A stretch of 64,000 nt of DNA. It comes from Rebecca billardiae RCC1528. Taxonomy: Eukaryota > Haptophyta. The stretch covers positions 310,001-374,000 of the forward strand of contig OZ251242.1 in NCBI GenBank assembly GCA_965240325.2, written 5' to 3'. Under the pieces are notes generated by a model. That model did not search any database, was not told the DNA's origin, and saw only the letters and a list, made by a program, of their open reading frames with translations. A program made the translations under genes and the position numbers. This document shows, piece by piece, positions 41,070 to 51,047 of the stretch (position 1 is the stretch's first letter; each line of letters starts with the position of its first letter).

Positions 41070-42824
41070 ATGGCCACGGCCCTCCTCTCGACGTTCACGG
41101 CGGCGGCGTCGGCGGCGGCGTCGGCCGCGCCGGTCTCGCGCGTCGTCGTCTGGTTCAAGGGCACGCGCGACCTCCGCGTCCACGACAACCCACTGCTCGC
41201 GCGCGCGGCAGAGTACTGCGCGGCGGGCGCGGCGGACTGCGTGCCGTGCTTCTGCTTCGACGACGGGATGTTCAAGGCGGAATCGCCGCAGGGCTCGCGG
41301 CGGGTCGGGCCGCACCGCGCGCGCTTCCTCCACGAGTCGGTCGACGACCTGCGCGCCCAGCTCCGCGAGCAGCTCGACGCGGAGCTGTTCGTGGGCGTCG
41401 GGCGGCCAGAGGCGGTCGTGCCGCCGCTGGCGCGCCGCGTGGACGGCGACGGCGCCGTCGGGCGCTCGGTGCTGCTCGTCGCGGCGGAGGTGGCGAGCGA
41501 GGAGCGCGGCGCGGTGCGCCGCGTGATGCGCGCCATCGAGGCCGCGGGCACGCCGTGCGAGCTCGAGACGCTCTGGATGTCTACGCTCCACGAGCCGAGC
41601 TCGCTGCCATTTCCGCTCGAGAAAATGCCGAATGTGTTCACGCCGTTTAAGGACAAGGTGGAGCGCGGCGCGGAGCGGCGGGCCGAGGCGGCGCCGGTGC
41701 GCAAGGGCGCGCTGCGCATGCCGCAGGGCTCGGCGCGCGAGAGCCTCGCGCCCGGCCTCGACGGCGCGCTGCCCAGCCTCGCCCAGCTCGGCGCCGCGCC
41801 GCTGCCGCCGCCTGTCGCCGACGACGGCGGCGCGCTGCCGTTCCGCGGCGGCGAGTCGGCCGCGCTGGCGCGCGTGCGGCACTACATCTGGGAGGCGGAC
41901 CTGCTCAAGGTGTACTTCGACACGCGCAACGGGATGGTCGGCGCGGACTACTCCTCCAAGTTCGCGCCGTGGCTCGCGCACGGCTGCCTCTCGCCCACGC
42001 GCGTCGCGGCCGAGTGCGCTTCTTACGAGAGTACGCGCGTCAAGAATAAGTCGACGTACTGGCTGATCTTCGAGCTGCTCTGGCGCGACTTCTTCCACTT
42101 CCTCGCGCTGAAGCACGGCGACGCGCTGTTCCGCGAGCAGGGCTTCGGCCGGGCGAGCGTCGAGTGGGTCGCGCCGCTCGAGCAGGCGCGCCGCGCGTCG
42201 CGGTGGAAGGCTGGGCAGACAGGCATCCCGCTGGTGGATGCGTCCATGCGCGAGCTCGCCGCGACAGGGTTCACGTCGAACCGCGCGCGGCAGAACGTGG
42301 CGTCGTACCTCGTGCTCGAGCTCGGCGTGGACTGGCGCGTGGGCGCGGAGCACTTCGAGGAGCTGCTCATCGACTACGACGTCGCGTCCAACTGGGGCAA
42401 CTGGCAGTTTGCCGCGGGCGTCGCGGGCGGCAAGCCCGCGCCTCGCTTCAACGCCGTGCGGCAGGCGCGCATGTACGATGCAGACGCCAAGTTCGTGAAG
42501 ACGTGGCTGCCCGAGCTGCGGCCCGTGCCGAACGAGTGGGCGCACACGCCGTGGCTGATGCCGGCCGAGGTGCAGGACGCGTGCGGCGTGCGCGTCGGCG
42601 AGGACTACCCCGCGCCGGTCGTGCTGCCGGAAGCGTACGCCGCGTATGGGCCGGGCGGCGGCGGCGGCGGCGGCGGCGGCGGGCGCGGCGGCGGAGGGCG
42701 CGGCGGTGGTGGTGGGCGCGGGCGGCGACCCGCGCGCCCGCGCGCCGGCGATCGTGGCGGCGCGCCGCCCGACGCGCTCGTCGGCGTGCGCCGCGCGCCG
42801 CGCGGCGGGCGCGTGCAGCATTGA
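41070..42824 (+). CDS. CRY-DASH cryptochrome/photolyase family protein
   Basis: Single-exon protein of 584 residues. The N-terminal photolyase domain starts at VVVWFKGTRDLRVHDNPLL. The FAD-binding half has YSSKFAPWLAHGCLSP, LIFELLWRDFFHFLALKHG, NRARQNVASYLVLELGVDWR, SNWGNWQFAAGV and the CRY-DASH hallmark RFNAVRQARMYDADAKFVK. By family it binds FAD and methenyltetrahydrofolate, repairs cyclobutane dimers (mainly in single-stranded DNA) and may act as a blue-light sensor. The last 55 residues are Gly-rich with RGGGG units (an RGG-box-like tail, possible RNA binding). The leader (Ala/Ser/Thr-rich) may be a weak organelle presequence. Confidence 0.93.
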   Translation: MATALLSTFTAAASAAASAAPVSRVVVWFKGTRDLRVHDNPLLARAAEYCAAGAADCVPCFCFDDGMFKAESPQGSRRVGPHRARFLHESVDDLRAQLREQLDAELFVGVGRPEAVVPPLARRVDGDGAVGRSVLLVAAEVASEERGAVRRVMRAIEAAGTPCELETLWMSTLHEPSSLPFPLEKMPNVFTPFKDKVERGAERRAEAAPVRKGALRMPQGSARESLAPGLDGALPSLAQLGAAPLPPPVADDGGALPFRGGESAALARVRHYIWEADLLKVYFDTRNGMVGADYSSKFAPWLAHGCLSPTRVAAECASYESTRVKNKSTYWLIFELLWRDFFHFLALKHGDALFREQGFGRASVEWVAPLEQARRASRWKAGQTGIPLVDASMRELAATGFTSNRARQNVASYLVLELGVDWRVGAEHFEELLIDYDVASNWGNWQFAAGVAGGKPAPRFNAVRQARMYDADAKFVKTWLPELRPVPNEWAHTPWLMPAEVQDACGVRVGEDYPAPVVLPEAYAAYGPGGGGGGGGGGRGGGGRGGGGGRGRRPARPRAGDRGGAPPDALVGVRRAPRGGRVQH

Positions 42825-43267
42825 GTGACATCGACCGTTGGACGTTGGTCGTTTTGTCCGGGCGACGAGGAATTTCGGATTAATTCGGGCTGGGATCCAA
42901 GCTGGGGCGGATATTCAGTCTCGTCACACAACGAACTACCCACCTAGGTCATTCCACTTGTCCACGCTCTGCGAGTCCTCGAATCAAGTGCAGCTTCTGG
43001 GCTCAGAGTTACCCAGAGCGGGTAACTCTGAGTCCGGAGATATTGAGCGCTTGCAAGCTGATTGGCCGCAAGGCGAACCGGACCGGACAAATGAACGAGA
43101 ACGCATCAGGAGTCCGTTGGCCGATCGAGAGCGCTGCTGCAGCCGAAACTGGAGGCGGAAGCGGCCTCAGGATTCGAGACGCCCCTTCATCGGCTTGGCA
43201 GCATTGCTTGCGGCCCCACAAGCGCCGTCCGAGCCCCGCGCGAATCTGCAGAGCCCCATACCCGCGC
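42825..43267. other. Spacer between CRY-DASH and the kinase gene
   Basis: Intergenic and presumed leader. The kinase frame is open through much of it, with an earlier ATG at 43091 that would add 59 residues. The composition there is less coding-like. No other feature was seen. Confidence 0.45.
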
Positions 43268-45638
43268 ATGGCCCGCATCCCCGACGTGGACGAGCCCCAG
43301 GCCGCATCGGCCTCGAATGGCCCAACCGCCGCCGCGCGCACCGCCTCGATGCCCCCACCATCCGCGCGGACCAACGGGCCGAGCGCCGCGGCGAAGGGCG
43401 GCTCCGGTTTGACGCGGCCCTCGTCGCAGGCGCCGTCGCAGTCGCCGGCCGTGCGCTCGCTGAAGCGGCACCACTCGTCGTCGCTGCTCGAGGGCCGCTC
43501 GGCCAAGCTCATCCGCGAGGAGCACGCCAAGGCACACGTGCACGCCGCCGTGCACGCGCCGAACGTGCAGCACGCGGCGGTGCGCCCGTACAACCTCGAG
43601 CTCAAGGCAGGCGAGAAGCAGCCGGGGATGAAGCCGGTGCCGTCGGCCCCGGCGGGGCTGGACAAGCTCGCGAAGCAGCAGCAGCAGATCCGCATGCGCC
43701 AGGCGCAGCGCACCGCCTCCTCCCTCGGCCGCCGAGGCTCGTCGTCGCTCGGGCCTGGTGGCATGGCGGTCGCGGCCGCGGCCGCCGCCGCCGCCCAGGC
43801 GGCGGCGGACTCGGCGGCGGCGGCGGCGGGGCCGCCAACGCCGGGGAAGGGCGGCGGCGGCGGCAAGCTCGCCGTGCGCCGGCGCTGGCGCGAGCCCAAG
43901 CTGGGCAAGTGCTTCTTCCCCCTCGACTCGACGTCGGAGTCGGCGCTGCTCAAGTACAGGCAGGCCTACAGAGCCTTCCGGACTGGCGCGGCGAAGGGCG
44001 CCAAGGGCGAGGCGTGCACGACGATCTACCGCGTGCAGCGGCACAAGAACGTGTGGCGGCTGCGCGCATCCGACTTCTACCGCAACATCGCCACGGCCGA
44101 GGGCTTCTCGCTCACGCCGCCCGTGCCGCTCGCCGACGCTCGCAGGGCCTCGATCGCGGTGATGCCCGAGGGTGCGCCCGCGGCCGCGGAGCGCGCCGCG
44201 GAGCCCGCAGCGGCGGCGGCGCCCGCGGCGGAGCCGGATGCCGCGGCGTGGATGCTCGGGTACAAGCCCGCGTCGCTCTTCACCCAGCTCTTCGCCCTCG
44301 GCCGCGAGCTCGGCAACGGCCACTTCTCCACCGTGCTGCACGCCACCCTCCGCGCGGACGCGCCGTGCGATGAGGGCGAGTACCCGGAGGAGGTCGCGGT
44401 CAAAAAGATTGCCAAGCCGAGCGACGAGCAGACGCAGCGGCTGCTCGCGCGCGAGGTGGAGATCTGCGTGCAGCTGTCGCACTCGCAGGCCGCGCCCGCC
44501 TTCTGCAAGCTCATCGACCGCTTCGAGGACGACGAGCACCTCTTCCTCGTCATGGAGGTGAGATTGCGCCCAGATTGCGCCCAGATTGCGCCCAGATTGC
44601 GCCCAGATTGCGCCCAGATTGCGCCCAGATTGCGCCCAGATTGCGCCCAGATTGCGCCCAGATTGCGCCCAGATTGCGCCCAGATTGCGCCCAGATTGCG
44701 CCCAGGGCGAGGCGCGCGCGCGTGCGCGCGGTTCGGGCGGCGGGCGCGCCCCGTGTGCGGTAGGGCCGCGCAGGGCGGCGTGTGCGCGTGTATGTGCGTG
44801 GAGGCCATGCCCCGCGTGCAAAGGCCGCGAGGGGGGTGGCCTGCGTGTCGCCGTGGCGGGTACCGTGTGCGCACCGGCCGCCCCACGTCGCACCCGCTGG
44901 CTGACACGCGCGCCGCGCTCACGCCGCGTCTCGGCCCCGCGCGCGCCCCAGCTGTGCGATGGCGGCGAGCTGTACGACCGCATCATCGACGTGCACGGCG
45001 GCCAGTACCCGGAGCCACTCGCGCGCACGCTGATGCGCCAGCTCTTCGAGGGCGTCAACCAGCTGCACGCCCTCGGCGTGATCCACCGAGATCTCAAGGT
45101 GGGAGATTGCGCCGAGAGTGCGCGGAGATTGCGCGCGCGCGCGTGTCGCGCTGCATGGCGTCTCACCGCGCCGCCGCGCTTCCCGCACCCCCGGCCCGCC
45201 GCGCCTTTCCCCGCCGCCCAGGTGGAGAACGTCCTCTTCGTCGACCGCTCGGACGAGTGCCCGCCCAAGATCTCCGATTTTGGGCTGTCGCGCGTCGTGC
45301 AGAACCCGTCCGAGCGCGTCATGTACACGGGCTGCGGCACGGTCGGCTACACCGCGCCGGAGATCATCGGGCGGAAACCGTACGGCGCGAAGGTGGACAT
45401 CTTCGCGCTCGGCGTGATCGCGTACATCGTGCTCTCGGGCACCGAGCCCTTCACGGGAGACAACGACATGGAGACGGCGCAGCGCACGACCGCGGGCGAG
45501 TACTATCTGGACGGCGAGGAGTGGGACACCGTCTCGGACGCGGCCAAGGACCTGATCCGCCTCTGCCTCGCGGAGGAGCCGGACGAGAGGCCGACCGCGA
45601 CGGAGGCGCTGCAGCACGAGTGGCTGCTCAACGCGTGA
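43268..45638 (+). CDS. CAMK-like serine/threonine protein kinase
   Basis: Exons 43268-44557, 44952-45098 and 45222-45638 join in phase 0 across introns of 394 and 123 bases, giving 617 residues. Residues 1-340 are mostly low-complexity (poly-Ala, Ser, Gln). They include a conserved-looking block (KCFFPLDSTSESALLKYRQA...IYRVQRHKNVWRLRASDFYR) that I do not recognise. The kinase domain is complete: glycine loop GRELGNGHFSTV (about 344), Lys in VAVKKI (about 377), HRDLK (about 474), DFG (about 497), GTVGYTAPEII and the late HEWLLNA typical of CAMK-group kinases. There is no calmodulin-binding tail or EF-hand. Intron 1 contains an 11-base tandem repeat starting at the donor. The start could be 43091 instead. 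Confidence 0.9.
44561..44703 (+). repeat. Intronic 11-bp tandem repeat, 13 copies of AGATTGCGCCC
   Basis: Essentially perfect repeats begin three bases after the 5' splice site of kinase intron 1. The next intron (from 45099) begins GTGGGAGATTGCGCC, carrying one copy of the same motif in the same position. The repeat is open in all frames, which makes false ORFs. Confidence 0.95.
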
Positions 45639-46218
45639 GCAGCGGCCTGCGGAGTGTTGATCGCCGCATATTCTTGTGCAGTAGGCGCGGAGCATCAGCA
45701 TGCGTGCCCGTGTTCTCTGCGACCGATGTGTCTCGTGTACAGGTGTCGGAGCTGCATCACTCACCGATGCGCTGCATCATCGGCATGATGATGGGGAATG
45801 ACGATTGACGAGCTAAGCGCGATGCCGACGATGATGAAGTTGATATGAGTACGACGAGCCGCCACGCGGCACGCCGTCTCGGTGCACTCACTCAGACGGT
45901 GCAGCCTCGTCGGGCTGTCACGGCACTCTCACTATCTCAGATCGCGCCGCCGCCGGAGGCCGCCGTGCGCCGCGTGCGGCTCAGCCGGCGGGCGTGGCAC
46001 CGAGTTCGGACCCGGGACTCGGAAGTCGGAACCGCCGCCTAGCCGCCTAGCGTCACAATCAATAATATATATATAGCTAGATATAATTATAAATAGGGGT
46101 GTACTGATTACTATAATAATATATATATTGTAATATAGACTCTATATAATATATTCGGCCGCCGGCGCCTCCGAAGGCGGATGCGAGTAGTCGTCCTGGT
46201 CATAGAGTCTATACGCAT
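45639..46218. other. Convergent spacer between kinase and sulfatase genes
   Basis: The shared 3' region of two convergent genes. 46050-46155 is AT-rich with TATATA tracts. No coding sequence or clear terminator was recognised. Confidence 0.6.
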
Positions 46219-48081
46219 TTAAGTCGTCATACTCATAGAGCCTGCACTCCGGCAAGCGCACGTCGTCCGCAGCTCGCGCAGCAAGGCCTTCCTGATCACG
46301 TCCATCCCTTCGCGGCCATCGTTCAACAATCCTTGGTTGCTGCGACCTGGCGTTGTGAGCACGTTGGCATCCTCGGCAGGCGCAGTGCCGGCCAGCGCAT
46401 ACAGCACGTCTTCCGTCGGCGGAAACTTGCCCTGAGCAAAGCCACCACCCCGCCGCACGCAACGGCTGTGCAGCATTGTGCTGGGCATGCTGAGCACGGA
46501 CATGTTCAGCCAGTCCCTTGCCTCCTGCACTCTCGTGTCGACCCCCTCGACCAGCTTCCATTCGCGGCTCAGCACCGCGAACGCCGAGCACTCGCTCTGG
46601 ATCACGAGGCTGCGCCTCGGGCTCTCCGCTGGCACCTTGCCCAGCAGCATCTGCCCCAAACTCACGCTGTCGGGCGCCTCACCCGAGCCGAGCTCGGTGC
46701 CAGCAATCTCAGCGAGCGTGGCGTACACGTCAATGGCGGAGACTAGCTCGTCGGAAACGTGCCCAGGCTGGATGCGACGCGGCCATCGCATCATCATCGG
46801 CACCCGCACGCCGCCCTCCCAATAAGTGCCCTTGTGCCCGCGGAAATGGCCGTTGATCTTCAGCCCTGCGGCCCTAGCTGCCTTCTTCGGACCGCCGCCG
46901 CCGAGGACGCCTCCATTGTCGCTGACAAATACAACCAGCGTGTCGAGGGCGAGCGTCCCGTGCTGTGAGGGGCCCTTGCGATGCTCCAGAAACTCGAGGA
47001 GCCGCCCGACTGCCCAGTCGAGCTCATTCACAAAGTCGCCATACTTGCCGGCGGCGCTGCCGCAGTGGCCGCACTGGACACACGGCGCGATCGGGGAGTG
47101 GACCGCAGTTGTCGCAAAGTACAGGAAGAAGGGGCGGTGAGCTACCTGCTCCAGCCATTCGAGCGCGCGCGTCACGAGCGTGTCTGTCACCCACTCCCCG
47201 GGCTCGGCGCCCACGCCAGCTCGGCTGCGCCTGGGTAGGAGGGAGGATGGCGGTGCGCGTTTGGGGCACGGCGAGACCCGCCGCGCGCTCGTGGCCACAT
47301 TCTTGGCCTCCTCCTCCTCCCTGAGCTTCTCCTCCTTTCGGCGCCACGCCTTGCGCTGCCCGAGCCGAGCTGCCATTGCGTCCGCGTCGTCCCGGAGCCT
47401 CTCCTCCGCCTTGTGCCATACCTTGCCCCGGTGGTGCTTGAGCCAGGGCCAGGGCCGGAGCGCTCGACCTCTCTTCTTGCGCACTTCGAGCTGCGGCATG
47501 AGCGGCTCGCCCACCACCGTGTGATTCTCGACGAAGACTGAGCTGTTCTCGTGGATGGTGGATGGGAGGCCGAAGAAGTAATCGAAGCCCAGCTCGATCG
47601 GGCCCGGGGACAGCTGCTTCGACCGGATCGTCTCCGGCCCCACGTCGCCCACGCCGAGGCCAAGGTGCCACTTGCCGATCGCGGCAGTTGCATAGCCGGC
47701 ACGGCGCATCATCGATGCAACCGTTGGCCTGTCCACCTCGATCGAGAGCGGATCGAAGGGTTGGAGCACCGCCCCACTCTTGTGTGCAGAGCGCCACATG
47801 TACCGCCCGGTCATGATGGCGTACCGGCTCGGCGAGCACACCGAGCTCGTCGTGTACGCTCTCGTGAAGCGAATGCCGTCGGCGCCGATACGATCCATGT
47901 GCTCGGTTCGAATGAGGGTGCTGGGCGCGCCGTACGCGTTGGTGGAGCCGTAGCCGTGATCGTCCGAGACGATCAGCACGACACCGTGCGGCGCCCGTGC
48001 GCTGTCCACCGCGCAGTCTCCCGGCAGGCCCGCGAGAAGCAGAGTTAGGACCACGCATCGGGCCCGCCCGCGCGGCGCCAT
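46219..48081 (-). CDS. Sulfatase (formylglycine-dependent), secreted
   Basis: Single-exon protein of 620 residues with a cleavable signal peptide (VVLTLLLAGLPGDCA). The metal site is at Asp40-Asp41 (VSDDHGYG). The key Cys82 lies in SVCSPSRYAIMTGRY, the C-x-P-S-R signature that is converted to formylglycine. The second family signature is GYATAAIGKWHLGLG, and DNGG and HKGTYWEGGVRVP follow. A charged insert at about 210-275 (Lys/Arg/Glu-rich) is unusual. By family it hydrolyses sulfate esters, probably of polysaccharides, outside the cell or in a lytic compartment. GC is a little lower than in neighbouring genes. It resembles planctomycete and marine bacterial arylsulfatases as much as animal ones; origin by transfer is possible but not shown. 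Confidence 0.93.
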   Translation of the reverse strand: MAPRGRARCVVLTLLLAGLPGDCAVDSARAPHGVVLIVSDDHGYGSTNAYGAPSTLIRTEHMDRIGADGIRFTRAYTTSSVCSPSRYAIMTGRYMWRSAHKSGAVLQPFDPLSIEVDRPTVASMMRRAGYATAAIGKWHLGLGVGDVGPETIRSKQLSPGPIELGFDYFFGLPSTIHENSSVFVENHTVVGEPLMPQLEVRKKRGRALRPWPWLKHHRGKVWHKAEERLRDDADAMAARLGQRKAWRRKEEKLREEEEAKNVATSARRVSPCPKRAPPSSLLPRRSRAGVGAEPGEWVTDTLVTRALEWLEQVAHRPFFLYFATTAVHSPIAPCVQCGHCGSAAGKYGDFVNELDWAVGRLLEFLEHRKGPSQHGTLALDTLVVFVSDNGGVLGGGGPKKAARAAGLKINGHFRGHKGTYWEGGVRVPMMMRWPRRIQPGHVSDELVSAIDVYATLAEIAGTELGSGEAPDSVSLGQMLLGKVPAESPRRSLVIQSECSAFAVLSREWKLVEGVDTRVQEARDWLNMSVLSMPSTMLHSRCVRRGGGFAQGKFPPTEDVLYALAGTAPAEDANVLTTPGRSNQGLLNDGREGMDVIRKALLRELRTTCACRSAGSMSMTT

Positions 48082-51047
48082 TGCCCCTCGCCGGTCTGGG
48101 TAGTATGGGGGAGAACCCCTTTCATTCCTTTATTGAGTAGACCGCCGTAAACTGTATTAATAGCTGCTCCTTTCCGTCTTATAATTGTTTCCGATCGAAC
48201 TGACTAATTCTATGATTTAAAGACACAGGCACGAGGGCGCAGCTCTCCTGATTCGTCTGTCGACTGCTCGGACCATCAATGTACGTACCGGTACAATACT
48301 GGATGCGGACGTTCCGCCTCCAACTGACCCTGCTGAGTAGTGCTGGCTGCAGCCTGTACATCCCGCGGCCGGCGCATTCAACATCACTAGCTTACTAGAG
48401 AGTGAGTTGCAGCCGCCGCTGCACGCCGGCGGCAGTTCAGCACGACTACTACCTCGTTCTGATTCAGCGCGTTGATAGCGGCAATCTCGGCCAATCTGAC
48501 AGCGCAGTGCGGACAGCGTTGGCAACTCTGCCGTTGTGACTCAGACTCGCTGTCTCGCTGCAGACGACGACCGTGCCGGCATGCGACACGTGTGACGTGC
48601 CAGCGAGGACTTAATTCAATTCAGACAATGATAATAACTCATCACAGTGATCGGTTAGCTGGTAGCAGCCGTCAAGACAGTCACCGCTGGTCGTCATGCC
48701 AGGCAGCTGCGGTGCCACGGTCCCGAGTGCTGCTGACGCTGGGGCGGGGCGTGGCAGCCTGCCCGTGCGGTGCGGTGACAACTGACAACTGCGCAGAGCA
48801 CGCATCAAGCGCACGCCGGCCGGGCTGTCACTATGACAGTGAGTCACTGAACCGCTCTGATTGGAGTAGGACCATTGGCGGACGGCCGTGCCGCGAACAG
48901 TTGCAGGCGACGCCCCGGGTGCGCAGATCCAGTCGAGCAACACTGATCGGCACGCCGCCGTCGAGAGTTGCAGCAGCAGGGGCAGGCAGCCAGGTGACAA
49001 CCGCGCAGGGCACGGCATGCAGCAAGCGTGCGCGCGGCTATTGAGCCTCGGACTCGGTACGGGGCTTATGGTGGACGGCCGTAAATTATAGCTGCGCACC
49101 GACTGACTAGTGACGACTGTCAGCGATTCGTGGACGCGAACGAATTATATGATATATACGACGAAGACTGCTCCGCATCATCATCGTCCCGGATCATCGT
49201 CAATGCTGGTAACCGCGGCGGAACCGCCGTGAGGCTGCGGAACGGCGCTTGACTGCATGCTCATCTGCGCGCGCGCGATATATATGCTCCGAGGCTCCGC
49301 GTCCGGACCGACTCGTAACACTCGGAAGTAGACTCTGAGTCTCCCGCTCCTCAGACGATCTGAGTAGTCCGCGCCTGTCGCGACATATATTTTAATAAAT
49401 GGCATGCAGCGACGATGAATTATATATGTTATTAATATGTGATGACGGTCGTCACCGTTCAGCCGCACCAGGCTTGAGGCTTCAATCCACCTTGACTGCC
49501 CCCCAGCCCCGTTTTTGGCCGCACGATTGCGAATCTCAGAGTTACTTGGCCAGTCAATGTTTAGAGTTTTGAAGAAGGCGAAAGACTATCTGGCGGCCGA
49601 AACGAGGGACGGCTGTCCCGATGGCGTTCCGGCCGCGAAGTCCGCCGGTGCCTTGCACGAGGGCGGCCGATCAGTGGCGCCTAGCCCGGTCGTCCGCGCG
49701 GTTGCGTCAGCGTACGCGCCATGTGTGTGCCCCCCGCTGTCACGGCATGTTGTGCGCCAGCACCGTGGGAGCTCCTCGCCTGTTCCTGTCACTCACGGCC
49801 AAGCGACGGTGCAGAGATCTTCCGAGTCCGAGCCCGCGACTGCTGAACTTCTGTGATACGTGTGCGAATCCTTGCAGAAAAGCACGCTCTGCTCCCGCAA
49901 ATCTACCTGGCGAACGTGCGCTGGTGTCAATGCTTCACGCAGTGCACAAATGCCATGGCGAATCAGTCTTCCCTGCGTGTCACAGGCCTTGGCGTTTGCA
50001 CAACGACAAGCTAACGGAGTAACGAGTCCCGACGAGCTGCGTATGGCTGTGGTCGCATGTAGTGTGGGCGTCGAACGCCGGAGAAGGTGGTGGCTGAAGG
50101 CGATAGAAGTATGCTCTCCCATCGGGTACAAGCCAGGCTTGGAAGACGTCTGCTTGCATCACACACACAGCTTACGCCGACCCGTGCGACGTGAAGCGCC
50201 TCAAGCGTGACGGAAGCAACCCAAGGTGCGCGCAAGGCGTGAGGAGCAGGGTGATCTAACCTTACGCGGGCCTGCTCATCTAGCAGCGCACTCAGTAGAT
50301 CGCCCCCGTCCTCAGGCGCACGATGACCACCGAATCGTGAATGTGTAGACGCTGACGCGTGCCAGCTTGCGGCGAGCAGCGACCAGTGCCGCGGACTCGG
50401 GCCTCGCGCAAGAACAAGCAGGTTTTTTTGGCGCGGAGGACGCTAGCATGACCTGCACGTACAGCGGGGAGATTGTTTGCAAGGCGTGCCCTACATACAG
50501 CTCGCGTGCCCCTCAGATATCCCGCGCGGAGAACGTCAGCAGCCCAGCATCGCAGTCCGCGCCGCAGCCCCAACCACTCAGCTCCGCCCCTCGCCCACCA
50601 CGAGACGGCGAGATACCGACGTTCGCGAAGTGGAACGGAGCGAGCATCCATTTCCGATTGGGGCTCGCGGGGGCCGATGTGATCATTTTTCATTGAGCGA
50701 AGCCCGAGCTGGCTTCCCATTGGACGGATTGGCGGCTGCGCTACTCCGCAAGGCGAAACACTTACAGCTTCACATCCCGAAAATGCAAGTTTGGACAATA
50801 GAGTGAGGCACCCTCCTCCAATGAAATTGCTGAAAATACCGACGAAACTTTACTCGCACGTGCGGGTACACGCAATCTCCGGGAGATGTGGCCATTTCCG
50901 CCCACTGGGGCCATTCAAGGTGACTAGCTTGACACTTATAAGACTCGTCTCCGAACTTATCTCGTCAGACTCTCCGGGGGTGATGGAGCGGGCTGGGCAC
51001 GGGCCACGGCTATTGCCACTCCTTCACTCAGCCGAGTGACTGCTTAC
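48082..51047. other. Three-kilobase gene-free region
   Basis: Balanced composition (unlike the GC-rich genes) with no supported gene. TA-rich tracts occur near 49145-49160 and 49380-49440. ORFs at 49515-49856, 49860-50210 and 50292-50798 are short, and their translations lack domain-like patterning. The region could contain old mobile-element remnants or a non-coding RNA, but I see no specific signal. Confidence 0.6.

Noticed and set aside
44575-44763. Repeat protein (RPDCAQIAPRL units)
   Set aside because: It is a reading of the 11-base tandem repeat inside kinase intron 1, which lies between exons that join perfectly without it.
49515-50798. Three ORFs of 110-170 codons in the 3-kb gene-free region
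   Set aside because: No family resemblance, overlapping ORFs on both strands, and composition unlike the genes of this genome. A gene cannot be excluded.
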